From: a virus
DNA length: 30,068 nucleotides
Strand: one strand, 5' to 3'
Virus record (IMG/VR): IMGVR_UViG_3300030012_002049
Location: 1 to 30,068 of that record
The notes beneath the pieces are model-generated. The model was not told the DNA's origin. It made no database searches and saw only the letters and a program-made list of their open reading frames with translations. The number at the start of each line of letters is the position of its first letter. Positions within the stretch are counted from its first letter, which is position 1. Positions 22,110-29,688 of the stretch are shown here, piece after piece. The translations under genes were made by a program, and so were the position numbers.

Positions 22110-22748
22110 TTATTTTTTAATTTGTTTTAATTTATTTTTAACTTTATTCATTTCAGCTTGTTGCATTTCAAATATTTCTACATCATGATAATCTGCAATA
22201 GTATTATCTAATTTATCTATAATATCATTAACAGTCGTAACATTATTTTCTAATAATTGATCAAGTTCCTTTTTTTGTTTACCATTTAAGATATAGTTTT
22301 TCATTTTCTTTTTAACAATATCTTTTTTACCATCTTGTATTGCTTTTTTCATGGCATCAAATTTTTTATCTGTCAATATAACATTTTTTTCTTTTGTTTT
22401 TTTCATGCTATTTTGCACTTCAATTGCTGTTTTTACCTCATCTGCACTTGCTATATTTGTGTCAATACCTATACCTAAATTACCTAACGCCCTACCCCAT
22501 GCAGATGTCTGACAATTTTCTATAAATGATGTTTTATTTATATGTGAACTACCTTTTATTTCTTCTGCAATTCCATCAGCAATTATTCTATTTTTTTCAT
22601 TTAATACAGTTGCTTTCATAACACATCTATTATCTGTTAATTCAATGAATTCTGTTACTAAACTGTAATTTTTATAATTTTGTCTAAAATATAAAATCCT
22701 TTGATTTACTTCGACATAATCTTTACCATGTATTTTTATTTTTTTCAT
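22110..22748 (-). CDS. ERF-like single-strand annealing protein, 212 aa
   Basis: This is probably a single-strand annealing recombinase of the ERF-like group. The core is a beta-rich region (LVTEFIELTDNRCVMKATVL, RIIADGIAEEIKGSSHINKT) followed by the diagnostic helix SFIENCQTSAWGRALGNLGI (about 74-93); such 'N..ENaeTSAiGRALa..G' segments mark this group. Residues about 110-212 are Lys-rich helices (KKDIVKKKMKNYILNGKQKK) with a likely DNA-binding role. It lies next to the SSB-like gene and upstream of ninG, forming an annealase, SSB and resolvase-type set. Exact subfamily and activity are inferred. Confidence 0.72.
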   Translation of the reverse strand: MKKIKIHGKDYVEVNQRILYFRQNYKNYSLVTEFIELTDNRCVMKATVLNEKNRIIADGIAEEIKGSSHINKTSFIENCQTSAWGRALGNLGIGIDTNIASADEVKTAIEVQNSMKKTKEKNVILTDKKFDAMKKAIQDGKKDIVKKKMKNYILNGKQKKELDQLLENNVTTVNDIIDKLDNTIADYHDVEIFEMQQAEMNKVKNKLKQIKK

Positions 22749-22972
22749 AAGTTTGTTTTTATATATTTGATTAAAGTTTCTTTTATGTGTTGCATATTAT
22801 CATGATCAAGCCACGATAGAAATTCGTAAGCATCAAAATTAATAGTAAAATCGTTTAATTTTTCATCTTTACCACTAATTGTTACATCATTTTCAAAGGC
22901 ATGGAATGTGTCTATTGTATGCAATCTTTTGTGTATATGTTTTTTGACAATAAGTTCTACATTTTCACTCAT
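22745..22972 (-). CDS. Hypothetical early protein, 75 aa
   Basis: I do not recognise this gene. It encodes a small acidic alpha-beta protein: MSENVELIVKKHIHKRLHTI, then strands with VTISGKDEKLNDFTINFDA and a C-terminal helix (YEFLSWLDHDNMQHIKETLI). It overlaps both neighbours by 4 nt (ATGA junctions), supporting real translation. Position near the early promoter suggests a host-takeover or early accessory function. Confidence 0.55.
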   Translation of the reverse strand: MSENVELIVKKHIHKRLHTIDTFHAFENDVTISGKDEKLNDFTINFDAYEFLSWLDHDNMQHIKETLIKYIKTNL

Positions 22973-23259
22973 ATTATATAAGCATTTTTATTATTATTAA
23001 TATATCGTTTTGTTAATGTATCTAGAAAAATAGGTTTTATATCATCTGTAATATCAAAACATTCATCTAAAGCTAAATTGTGTTTTTTTACATATTTTTT
23101 GAATAATACATCATTTTGTTTTTCTGTTCCAACAATAACAATACTTAATCCTGATAACTCAGGTACATCTTCATATTGTCGTTTTCCTGTTGTTTTTTGT
23201 ACATTATCATAAAAAACGCCATCATTGTAAAATGTATATTTTTCTACGATTATATCCAT
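22969..23259 (-). CDS. Hypothetical early protein, 96 aa
   Basis: I do not recognise this gene. It has an N-terminal beta-strand region (MDIIVEKYTFYNDGVFYDNV), a central hydrophobic strand (LSGLSIVIVGTEKQNDVLFK), and a C-terminal helical part (LALDECFDITDDIKPIFLDT). It overlaps the preceding membrane protein gene by 10 nt and the next gene by 4 nt. As the second gene of the long minus-strand operon it is probably expressed early. No catalytic motif is visible. Confidence 0.55.
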   Translation of the reverse strand: MDIIVEKYTFYNDGVFYDNVQKTTGKRQYEDVPELSGLSIVIVGTEKQNDVLFKKYVKKHNLALDECFDITDDIKPIFLDTLTKRYINNNKNAYII

Positions 23260-23525
23260 AACATTATAATATCTGAAGCGTAAATTACAAATAAAAATGT
23301 TAAGATACCTAAAGAAATTTTGTTTAGATCATTTTTTTCTTCTGCATCTAAATCAATAACTTCATAATCTTCACGATTATTTATTTTACCAACTGCATGA
23401 TAATTATAGTAAACATCATCATGTTTTTTTTGATCAACACCAAGTATTGGTGTAAAGAATGTATTTTTTTCTTTTTCTGTTAATACAAAACAGTTTCCTG
23501 TGTTTTTGTTTATTACTTTGTACAT
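23250..23525 (-). CDS. First operon gene: small C-terminally anchored membrane protein, 91 aa
   Basis: I chose the ATG at 23525 because it follows an A/T-rich leader (AATAAATAAAATG) and lies about 28 nt after the -7 box at 23553-23560; longer in-frame starts at 23549 and 23594 would overlap the promoter. Residues 1-68 are soluble (MYKVINKNTGNCFVLTEKEK, later YHAVGKINNREDYEVIDLDA). Residues about 71-91 form one hydrophobic helix (KISLGILTFLFVIYASDIIM), so the protein probably sits in the inner membrane with the N-terminus inside. The function is unknown. As the first gene of the early operon, it could act in host takeover or exclusion of other phages. Confidence 0.6.
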   Translation of the reverse strand: MYKVINKNTGNCFVLTEKEKNTFFTPILGVDQKKHDDVYYNYHAVGKINNREDYEVIDLDAEEKNDLNKISLGILTFLFVIYASDIIMLWI

Positions 23526-23714
23526 TTTATTTATTTTTTGATTAAACATAGTCAAATATATAATAGTTCTACAAATTAAACAAACATTTAACATTTATTT
23601 TAACATAGTTATAAACACTTAAGATGTTAATAAGTAAGTTAGGTATTTTGTTTATAATTTTTTTCTATTGTAGTATCTGTGTATATTTACACTATAAATA
23701 TTAAAAAAAACATT
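23526..23714. promoter_or_regulatory. Divergent intergenic control region
   Basis: This is the longest stretch without a gene and the only divergent junction. It holds the minus-strand promoter (separate entry), a weak plus-strand -7-like box TATATTTA (23681-23688), and a cluster of AACAT words (two in 23583-23600, one near 23602-23606). An imperfect dyad around CTTAAG (23614-23628, AACACTTAAGATGTT) also lies here. The cluster could be an operator or part of a replication origin; neither can be shown from sequence alone. No GC-rich hairpin or iteron series is present. Confidence 0.45.
23553..23583 (-). promoter_or_regulatory. Bacteroidetes-type promoter for the early operon
   Basis: On the minus strand TTG (23583-23581) is followed after exactly 20 nt by TATATTTG (23560-23553). 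This matches the Bacteroidetes housekeeping promoter form (TTG, about 17-23 nt, TAnnTTTG). Transcription would start near 23545-23549, about 20-25 nt before the ATG at 23525. It would drive the whole minus-strand block towards the terminator at 1253-1273, more than 22 kb away. Confidence 0.65.
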
Positions 23715-23891
23715 ATGAAAAAATTAAAAATCGGTTCAAAAGTACAATATCTAAAACAATTTATGTTTGGTAAAGAAAACTTAATTACTGCAAAAATTGT
23801 AGCTATAAATGGTTACAAAATACTTTTAGATAATGGTGATGAATTTAATAACGTTTCAAATTTATCAATGTATTTAACAATAATAAAATAA
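23715..23891 (+). CDS. Small plus-strand protein, SH3-like, 58 aa
   Basis: The function is unknown. I start it at the ATG at 23715, which has an A-rich leader and ATTATG context; a GTG at 23679 would add 12 residues overlapping the promoter-like region. The sequence is a compact beta barrel pattern, LKIGSKVQYLKQFMFGKENL, TAKIVAINGYKILLDNGDEF, resembling small SH3-like or KOW-type folds that bind nucleic acid or protein. It is followed after 11 nt by the 155-aa gene in the same direction. The two form the only plus-strand unit, so they are probably regulated separately from the rest. Confidence 0.62.
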   Translation: MKKLKIGSKVQYLKQFMFGKENLITAKIVAINGYKILLDNGDEFNNVSNLSMYLTIIK

Positions 23892-23902
23892 ATAAAAAAA
23901 TT

Positions 23903-24370
23903 ATGAAAGCAAAAATCAAATTAGGAGGAAACAATTATGAAAAAGGACATTCTATAATTGATATGGAACTTAAAGAAACTGCTAAAGGATTATGTTTTAG
24001 TGCTAGTGGATTACACGATTATCAATATTGCAGATACAAAAAAGATTGGGATTATCAAGGAGCAGGACAATGTATAGATGCAATTGCAAAAGATTATCCA
24101 AAAAATAATGATGTAAAAATTATTTTAAAATTATGGAAGAAACACCATCTTAACGATATGAACCCAGGTACACCAAAACAAACTAAATATCTTGAAAGTT
24201 TAGGTAAATATAAATCTTATGAGTGGGCGTGTGAAGAATTGGAAAAAGCAAATTTATTATATGATAACGAAATGCTTGGTTACCGATATGGAAGTGCATG
24301 GTTATACAAAGAAATACCTGATCAAGATATTAAAATAATAAAACAACTTATTAATAAATATAATTCATAA
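23903..24370 (+). CDS. Conserved phage protein of unknown function, 155 aa
   Basis: I recall this pattern from uncharacterised proteins of phages and plasmids: SASGLHDYQYCRYKKDWDYQ, GAGQCIDAIAKDYPKNNDVK, ILKLWKKHHLNDMNPGTPKQ, then a helix with SYEWACEELEKANLLYD, and YRYGSAWLYKEIPDQD near the C-terminus. The central 'GQC.D.I......L...W...HLND...GT..Q' and the 'yG..WLy..IP' ending are the conserved parts. No enzyme motif is obvious; conserved Trp, His and Cys residues might form a binding pocket. It converges on the phosphoesterase gene and overlaps its end by 6 nt, leaving no room for a terminator between them. Confidence 0.7.
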   Translation: MKAKIKLGGNNYEKGHSIIDMELKETAKGLCFSASGLHDYQYCRYKKDWDYQGAGQCIDAIAKDYPKNNDVKIILKLWKKHHLNDMNPGTPKQTKYLESLGKYKSYEWACEELEKANLLYDNEMLGYRYGSAWLYKEIPDQDIKIIKQLINKYNS

Positions 24371-25099
24371 AGACATCAACAAATTAATTGGTAAAGTTCC
24401 ATTGTTTAATACAACACCACAACCAATTGCAGGTTTCTTTCCATATTTTGCATAAGCCATGGCATAACTAGAGAAATCTATACCGCAACCGATTTGCATT
24501 CCAAAGACACGAAATTTCCGACCTACAAAATGCTGACAACCTGCTAACGTATGCAAATGTCCTTGGACTGTGTTCATTAAATCAGCTTTACACTTTGTAT
24601 AGGCTTGTCCACCTTCACCATGTATATATTGCACTCCATCTTGCTCAAATCTTTCAACAAAATTCCAATTAGGTACTTCAAGAACATCTTTGTAAGATTT
24701 AATCCATTTACTTGGTATTGCTGATGTTTGTGCTTTACGCATGATCATTCTATCGTGGTTTCCAATTATAACAGTTGCTTTAGGAAATGCACGATACCAC
24801 CTAGAAATACGTTTAATTGATAAATCTAATTCTTGTGCACCACCCATTCCATCTGCAGATGTTTCATGGTAACTACTATAATGGTTATCTATTATATCTC
24901 CAATAAATATAACTTGGTTACAATGGTATTTTTTGTATTGATGTAAACAAAAATCTAAATATTCGTTAAGACAAAATGGTTCATGAAGGTCACCAATAAC
25001 TAGAACATTCCTATTATTGGTTGCCCTCATGTTCCTAATTACCTCAATTTCATGAGGTTTTAATCTGTATCTATTATTTCTTTGCACTACTATCTGCAA
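24365..25099 (-). CDS. Calcineurin-like metallophosphoesterase, 244 aa
   Basis: This is a two-metal phosphoesterase. All core motifs are visible: GDLHE (Asp37, His39), GDIIDNH (Asp68), GNHDRM (Asn114, His115), IHGEGG (His160), and GHLH (His181, His183). The C-terminal part (VFGMQIGCGIDFSSYAMAYA) resembles phage members of the family. The substrate is unknown; phage relatives include nucleic-acid and nucleotide phosphoesterases. It is the last gene of the minus-strand lysis block, overlapping the putative holin by 26 nt, and meets the plus-strand 155-aa gene tail to tail with a 6-nt overlap. Confidence 0.9.
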   Translation of the reverse strand: MQIVVQRNNRYRLKPHEIEVIRNMRATNNRNVLVIGDLHEPFCLNEYLDFCLHQYKKYHCNQVIFIGDIIDNHYSSYHETSADGMGGAQELDLSIKRISRWYRAFPKATVIIGNHDRMIMRKAQTSAIPSKWIKSYKDVLEVPNWNFVERFEQDGVQYIHGEGGQAYTKCKADLMNTVQGHLHTLAGCQHFVGRKFRVFGMQIGCGIDFSSYAMAYAKYGKKPAIGCGVVLNNGTLPINLLMSL

Positions 25100-25271
25100 T
25101 TCCTTGTCCGATAACTAATGCAATTATAGAATATAGTATTGCTTGTGTTTCTTCAGGATTTAATCCAAATTGTTCATGTAACAATTGAACTATAATTCCT
25201 GCAATAGTGTACCAAACCTTTTTAGATTTTAGAATTTTGCCTAATAAAAAATTTTTTAGTAATTCGTTCAT
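25074..25271 (-). CDS. Putative holin-like membrane protein, 65 aa
   Basis: This is a small membrane protein directly downstream of the endolysin gene. Two hydrophobic segments are visible: about 19-32 (VWYTIAGIIVQLLH) and about 43-58 (TQAILYSIIALVIGQGIAD). Charged ends (NELLKNFLLGKILKSKK, SAKK) flank them. The 'SKK.WYtiaG......E.......iiay.iGQG.AD..kk' pattern is one I associate with holin-like proteins in Bacteroidetes phages. It likely makes or helps make the membrane hole that releases the endolysin. It lies 32 nt after the endolysin and overlaps the phosphoesterase gene by 26 nt. Confidence 0.65.
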   Translation of the reverse strand: MNELLKNFLLGKILKSKKVWYTIAGIIVQLLHEQFGLNPEETQAILYSIIALVIGQGIADSSAKK

Positions 25272-25303
25272 TATATTTAATTTTGGTTAATATTCAAAGT
25301 TAT

Positions 25304-25750
25304 TTAATTATACATCCACATTACGTTGGCATCTTTTGACTTATCAAGATCACAATGTAGAAAAGTTTTACCTATTCCTATTCTATTAATACCAACACTT
25401 AACAAAGCGTTTATAATTATAAATCTATCTCTACTTCCTACACAATGTATATCCACTGCTAATCCTTTTTTGTGGCTAGAACCAACCCTAGCACCTAAGA
25501 CATTATCGTTATAATGTGCAGTTCTATAACCACTATTTATTTTAAATGGAATACCTGCATTGCCACGAGCATAATCAAGTTTTTCTAAGAAAGTATAATT
25601 CATTTTATTACCACTTCCTTGTTGATCAGGACTATCGAACTCAGATAATTTAAAATATTTTAAATCCAAATTATATATGGTATATTTTATAAACTTTAAC
25701 CCCTTTAACTTTATGCACAAATTCTTTACGAATTTTAGGAGTTTCTTCAC
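25304..25750 (-). CDS. Endolysin, peptidase M15 family, 148 aa
   Basis: This is a zinc peptidase of the M15 type (D-Ala-D-Ala carboxypeptidase or L-Ala-D-Glu endopeptidase) that cuts peptidoglycan stem peptides. The core is GIPFKINSGYRTAHYNDNVL, then GSSHKKGLAVDIHCVGS, giving the metal ligands His and Asp of HxxxxxxD, and a third ligand in FLHCDLD. The start is GTG; no ATG precedes the conserved KYFKLSEFDSPDQQGSG segment. The N-terminal 25 residues are strongly basic and hydrophobic (KKLLKFVKNLCIKLKGLKFI), possibly a membrane-targeting or SAR-like segment or a wall-binding stretch. Candidate holin genes lie on both sides. Confidence 0.85.
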   Translation of the reverse strand: MKKLLKFVKNLCIKLKGLKFIKYTIYNLDLKYFKLSEFDSPDQQGSGNKMNYTFLEKLDYARGNAGIPFKINSGYRTAHYNDNVLGARVGSSHKKGLAVDIHCVGSRDRFIIINALLSVGINRIGIGKTFLHCDLDKSKDANVMWMYN

Positions 25751-25776
25751 TTTTTGTTCTGTACTTAGGGTTTTTA

Positions 25777-25944
25777 CTATTTAGTTTTCTTTTTTTTGTC
25801 ATATTTTACAAACTTGTAAATAGAAAATGCTATTGCTAAACATAAGGATATTAATGTTAGTATATGATTAATTTCTACTATAGAAATACCTATCGCTGTA
25901 CCATTAGCGAGTATTACTTGTCCGCTGTCTTGTAACTCTTTCAT
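25777..25944 (-). CDS. Small membrane protein, second holin candidate, 55 aa
   Basis: This gene is short but well formed: ATG at 25944, TAG at 25777. The N-terminus is soluble (MKELQDSGQVILANGTAIGI), followed by one hydrophobic helix (about 28-44, ILTLISLCLAIAFSIYKF) and a strongly basic end (VKYDKKKKTK). One membrane helix plus a Lys-rich tail just upstream of the endolysin is typical of small holins or anti-holins. It lies 26 nt before the endolysin GTG start. I do not know its family by name; the lysis role is inferred from topology and place. Confidence 0.6.
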   Translation of the reverse strand: MKELQDSGQVILANGTAIGISIVEINHILTLISLCLAIAFSIYKFVKYDKKKKTK

Positions 25945-26026
25945 TTTTATTTTTTTTATCCTTATTGCTTAAATAAGTTTTTAATTTTGTTTTGTTGATC
26001 TCTTTTATTTTATAGTGTTTCTTCAT
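25901..26026 (-). CDS. Possible small basic peptide, 41 codons
   Basis: An ATG overlapping the connector gene's stop codon (TAATG) opens a reading frame for a very basic peptide (MKKHYKIKEINKTKLKTYLS, then KDKKNKNERV). It overlaps the start of the 55-aa membrane protein by 44 nt in another frame. The coupled start is in keeping with this genome, but the low-complexity content means it may be a chance frame in A-rich DNA. Confidence 0.25.
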
Positions 26027-26592
26027 TAGTAAGATATATCAGGAGTTAGGAAATTTCTTAATGTTATTTCTGTTCCTTTTTGTCTAGGTCTTTCTAAATT
26101 CATTCCACTATAGTATGCTTCTCTATCAGGACTAATATCCTCTCCACTATTGGTGCTATATTCAGGAAAACTTGCTAAATTATTTTTTATATGCTCAATT
26201 AATCTTTCTGTATAATATTCTGCAGTATTTCTAACTTCTTCTCTAATGTGTTGTGCTTCTTCTGTAGATAATGCTGTTCCTGTTTCTGATGTTTTTGCAT
26301 ATATATTACCATTTTGTACTTTAAATCTTAAAAATGGAATACAATGATAAAATGCCCAATTTGGTAACATATCACCAATATACTCATCTACAAGTGTTTT
26401 GTATGCACCAGTTAATGTTCCTGCAGTAATATCTGCTTCTATTTTTTTATATAAATCTGTTCCAAGTTTTGGTTCAACGTAAAGTTTCTGTGCTTGTCTT
26501 ACATAAGGTAAAAGTATATCTACATCTACGTTCATGTTTATTGCTGTGCTTTCTTTTAGTTTGTTCTCGGAAACGAATAATACGTATGCCAT
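26026..26592 (-). CDS. Head-tail connector/adaptor protein, 188 aa
   Basis: This is probably the ring protein that sits under the portal (gp6-like adaptor). The N-terminal half has the pattern SENKLKESTAINMNVDVDIL, LPYVRQAQKLYVEPKLGTDL, YKKIEADITAGTLTG, and YKTLVDEYIGDMLPNWAFYH, which I recall from helical adaptor proteins of Bacteroidetes phages. The later part (EEAQHIREEVRNTAEYYTER) is a long helix, with a flexible C-terminus ending in RNFLTPDISY. It lies 6 nt after the portal gene, as expected for a portal partner, and precedes the lysis group. Confidence 0.75.
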   Translation of the reverse strand: MAYVLFVSENKLKESTAINMNVDVDILLPYVRQAQKLYVEPKLGTDLYKKIEADITAGTLTGAYKTLVDEYIGDMLPNWAFYHCIPFLRFKVQNGNIYAKTSETGTALSTEEAQHIREEVRNTAEYYTERLIEHIKNNLASFPEYSTNSGEDISPDREAYYSGMNLERPRQKGTEITLRNFLTPDISY

Positions 26593-26598
26593 CTTTTT

Positions 26599-28752
26599 TT
26601 AATTTAAAAATCCATTATTTACCATAGTTTTAGGTGCTTTTGCAACCAAACTATCATTTCTTTTTATTGTAAATCCTTCACTTCTTGCCTTTGTTACACT
26701 AATGCTAATATTACTTTCTATATTACTCGGATATACTACATTATCATCTTCACTTGCAATTGTTTTAAAAATTCTGCGTTTCCAATAATGGTGACAATTT
26801 GCGCCTCCTTTAAAGAGCCAGACATTGTAAGTGTTTGCTCCATTTGGTCCCCAACCAGGATTTACAGACAAATTATTCATTCTAATAATATCCTCTTTAC
26901 GATACAACTTATTAGCGTTCATCATTAATCTACAAAATTCTCTACTAGGATATTTCCTTGACAATGATCTATTTTCTGCATATTGATATCTAACTTTATA
27001 GAATGCAGTTTGTTTTTTGTTTAGTCCATCTTGTTCACTTCTAGTGTTTTTATTGGACCTTCCTGTTGATGCTAATTCTATTTTTTCGTTTGCTATTTTA
27101 TTTAATTCTTCTTCAAAATTAAAATCTTCATGCTCATTACCTACATCTTCTTCATCTATCAATTCCCAACCATCAGGAATATTCTCACCATAATCCTCAA
27201 TAAATTGTCCTAATGCTGTTTTATTAGAAAATCTTTTTATTTCCTTAGCGTTTACAGGAACACAATTAGGAACCTCTTTACCATCTTTTATTTTTGTACC
27301 TATTGCTTCATATCCAGGCCAACATGGATTTGGTGTAATAAATTCTTCTTTACAATTACAATCTTTTAAATTTGTAATTTGTTCATGATCACTACATGGC
27401 ATATATACTGTTTGTCCATTTAGTTCATGTTCATGATAACCTTCGCAACCTAATTCCTTTGCTTTTGTTTCTGCTTCTTCTATTGTGCTATATACAGGTA
27501 AACCATCAATATCTCCTACTTTACTAAACTCTTCTTTTACTTGTACTTTTTCTGTTTCTTCTAATGGTTTTAAACCTAATTCCTCTCTAATTTCTTCTTG
27601 TGTCATTACCTCTTTCATGTCCTCATAAGTCCATTTAGTGGTTATTGGTTTTAATTGTACAAACTCTAAAGGTAAATTTATGTTATTTACTTCCAATATA
27701 GTGGATAAAGTTTTAAGTATATGTTTTTGGTATGGTCTAACGACTGTATTATTGTAAAATTCTGCAGATGCGTTTAATTCATCAACATTTGATCCTAAAC
27801 CTGTATCATTCTTAATTCCCATTAACATTGGACTTGTAACTCTATGTGCTGTTAAAATATTCTGTACTAATAATTCTTGTAGTGCCAAATATTGTTTGTC
27901 TGCATTACTTACAGCAATTGGTGTAATTTCAGGAACTCTATTTCTATCTTCACTAAATGTTAATACAAACCTACCTGCTGTTTCACTTCCTGTAAACTTT
28001 TCTGCTAAACTTTTTTCGATTTCAAACCTTTCTTCTTGTGTTGGAATACCATTAGCGAAAGATATAAAGTATGAACCCGAGAAACCATTAGAAATGTTGT
28101 TTAGATGGAACTCAGCAACTTTCTGGTCTACAAGTGCCCAATTACATCCTGCTTGGTAATCAGGAGTGTGGTATATATCCATGTTAGGACTATAAGCACC
28201 AGTATATAACAATTGACTAGGATTTGTTCTGTCATTAACATTAAATGCTTTTATTGGATATGGTTTATTCATTCTTGTATTTGACCAATCTGCGCTTATA
28301 TAATATGTGTCTATTTTACCCATTTCATTTGGTCTACCTGCTCTAACTCTTTCTACAGGTACATGATATATTTCCGCTATTTCTGTCCTTGCATTATTCC
28401 ATATTATATGTATTGCGTAGGCTCCTTGTAGTTTAAAATCAAATGCTAATTTTCTTACTATTTGATGTAAACTTTCTTTACCATTAGCATGAGCCATAAA
28501 CTTTTTAAGTTTTACAAATGTATCTAATGAGTGTTCATCTTCACAAATTATATCTTCTCCTGCAATCATATCACTTGTAGCATTTATTATTGCCGCATGA
28601 GTGGAACTATTATAATACAAATCAATTAGAAACTGTGGATATAAATTTCTCCAATCTTTTGTGCCATACTCCATATAATCTTTTCCTCTTACTTCTTGTA
28701 TTTCAGGAGCAGTTTGGCTTTCTAAATTTATATTTAAAATATTGTTTTTCAT
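26599..28752 (-). CDS. Portal protein with Cys-rich C-terminal modules, 717 aa
   Basis: The first ~395 residues are a portal: KDWRNLYPQFLIDLYYNSST, a helical/beta core with VPVERVRAGRPNEMGKIDTY, and the stem region QELLVQNILTAHRVTSPMLM followed by GLGSNVDELNASAEFYNNTV. The remaining ~320 residues hold extra modules: GCEGYHEHELNGQTVYMPCSDH-type (about 435-456, shown in part), NPCWPGYEAIGTKIKDGKE with VPNCVP (475-499), and a C-terminal domain (584-664) with SREFCRLMMNANKLYRKEDI and GGANCHHYW. These modules recur in Bacteroidetes phage portal or protease polyproteins; their Cys/His content suggests metal binding. The gene is far from terL and downstream of the capsid gene, which is unusual. Confidence 0.85.
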   Translation of the reverse strand: MKNNILNINLESQTAPEIQEVRGKDYMEYGTKDWRNLYPQFLIDLYYNSSTHAAIINATSDMIAGEDIICEDEHSLDTFVKLKKFMAHANGKESLHQIVRKLAFDFKLQGAYAIHIIWNNARTEIAEIYHVPVERVRAGRPNEMGKIDTYYISADWSNTRMNKPYPIKAFNVNDRTNPSQLLYTGAYSPNMDIYHTPDYQAGCNWALVDQKVAEFHLNNISNGFSGSYFISFANGIPTQEERFEIEKSLAEKFTGSETAGRFVLTFSEDRNRVPEITPIAVSNADKQYLALQELLVQNILTAHRVTSPMLMGIKNDTGLGSNVDELNASAEFYNNTVVRPYQKHILKTLSTILEVNNINLPLEFVQLKPITTKWTYEDMKEVMTQEEIREELGLKPLEETEKVQVKEEFSKVGDIDGLPVYSTIEEAETKAKELGCEGYHEHELNGQTVYMPCSDHEQITNLKDCNCKEEFITPNPCWPGYEAIGTKIKDGKEVPNCVPVNAKEIKRFSNKTALGQFIEDYGENIPDGWELIDEEDVGNEHEDFNFEEELNKIANEKIELASTGRSNKNTRSEQDGLNKKQTAFYKVRYQYAENRSLSRKYPSREFCRLMMNANKLYRKEDIIRMNNLSVNPGWGPNGANTYNVWLFKGGANCHHYWKRRIFKTIASEDDNVVYPSNIESNISISVTKARSEGFTIKRNDSLVAKAPKTMVNNGFLN

Positions 28753-28973
28753 ATTTCGTCATTATGTGTCCAATCAGGACTGTTAAGTATTTCCATTATA
28801 CCATTATAATCATATAATACTTTACCATTCAAAAAAGCAGGTGTGTTGCCTTCAAATTTAAGTAAAAATTCTGTATTTGCATTATTGTATCTTAGCGTCT
28901 TTGCTGATGTTTCTAATACTTCATCAAAATTAACACTATCTAATTCTTCTGTATTTAAAATTGTATATTTCAT
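28749..28973 (-). CDS. Hypothetical small protein upstream of portal, 74 aa
   Basis: I do not recognise this gene. It encodes a small alpha-beta protein: MKYTILNTEELDSVNFDEVL, ETSAKTLRYNNANTEFLLKF, EGNTPAFLNGKVLYDYNGIM. The pattern of a strand, helix and 'T.eFllKF.G..P.fL.g' segment suggests a compact virion or assembly factor. It starts directly after the LamG-like gene's stop (adjacent codons) and overlaps the portal start by 4 nt (ATGA), so it is translated with the portal. Confidence 0.62.
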   Translation of the reverse strand: MKYTILNTEELDSVNFDEVLETSAKTLRYNNANTEFLLKFEGNTPAFLNGKVLYDYNGIMEILNSPDWTHNDEI

Positions 28974-29687
28974 TTATCCAGCTTTAAAAGGTACATCTGT
29001 TGTATATATTGTATTATTATTTAAAACACCATTATTTTCAAATCCAGTACTATCTAAGGCAACAGTACCGCTTCCTTCGTCAAGTTTATAATATGCAACC
29101 AAATCGTCCATTCCTGTTAAATCAAATGGTTCTTGATTAGTTTTGTAAATATTTAATACTTGACCTTCTGTTAATACTTCCTTAAATAATCCTAATTGTG
29201 CAATTTTACCATGAAAATAATTACCATTTAATGTATTTTGTCCTATAAAAGAATTAGCAAAAGCTCCTGTAAATGTTCCACTAAATGTATTAAAAGCTTG
29301 TAATGTGCCATCTACATACAATTCTATTCTACTTGGTGTCCATGTTGCTACTATATTGTGAAAAAGACCGTCATTTTCAAAATTAACTGTATGTGAAGCT
29401 AATTTAGTAGAACCACCCAAACGATATGCTATTCTTAATTGTGTTGTACCATTATGATAGAAAACATTAACATAATTATTACTATCCACTCTAGCTTGCC
29501 AAATTGTAGCACTTGTATTGACATTATCAAGTTTAAACCATACAACACAAGAACCTTTTTGTCCTGTAATTCTGTCTTTACTTTCGTTTAAACTAATATA
29601 AGCATCAACACCATCAAGATCAGTAGAAAAAATATTGTAACCTGTTTTTAAGTTTTCTATGCTATTTCCTAATTTATTTACTAACAT
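28974..29687 (-). CDS. LamG/concanavalin A-like virion protein, 237 aa
   Basis: Most of the protein (about 20-175) is a LamG-like jelly roll: DGVDAYISLNESKDRITGQK, GSCVVWFKLDNVNTSATIWQ, NDGLFHNIVATWTPSRIELY, VDGTLQAFNTF, and NYFHGKIAQLGLFKEVLTEG. The C-terminus contains DDLVAYYKLDEGSGTVALDS, a second partial LamG-like motif. Such domains bind glycans or act as exposed decoration. I prefer the ATG at 29687, 1 nt after the previous stop with AGGAGG 11 nt upstream; ATG 29711 or GTG 29729 would add 8 or 14 residues. Lying just upstream of the portal, it may decorate the head or neck and touch host polysaccharide. Confidence 0.8.
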   Translation of the reverse strand: MLVNKLGNSIENLKTGYNIFSTDLDGVDAYISLNESKDRITGQKGSCVVWFKLDNVNTSATIWQARVDSNNYVNVFYHNGTTQLRIAYRLGGSTKLASHTVNFENDGLFHNIVATWTPSRIELYVDGTLQAFNTFSGTFTGAFANSFIGQNTLNGNYFHGKIAQLGLFKEVLTEGQVLNIYKTNQEPFDLTGMDDLVAYYKLDEGSGTVALDSTGFENNGVLNNNTIYTTDVPFKAG

Positions 29688-29688
29688 A

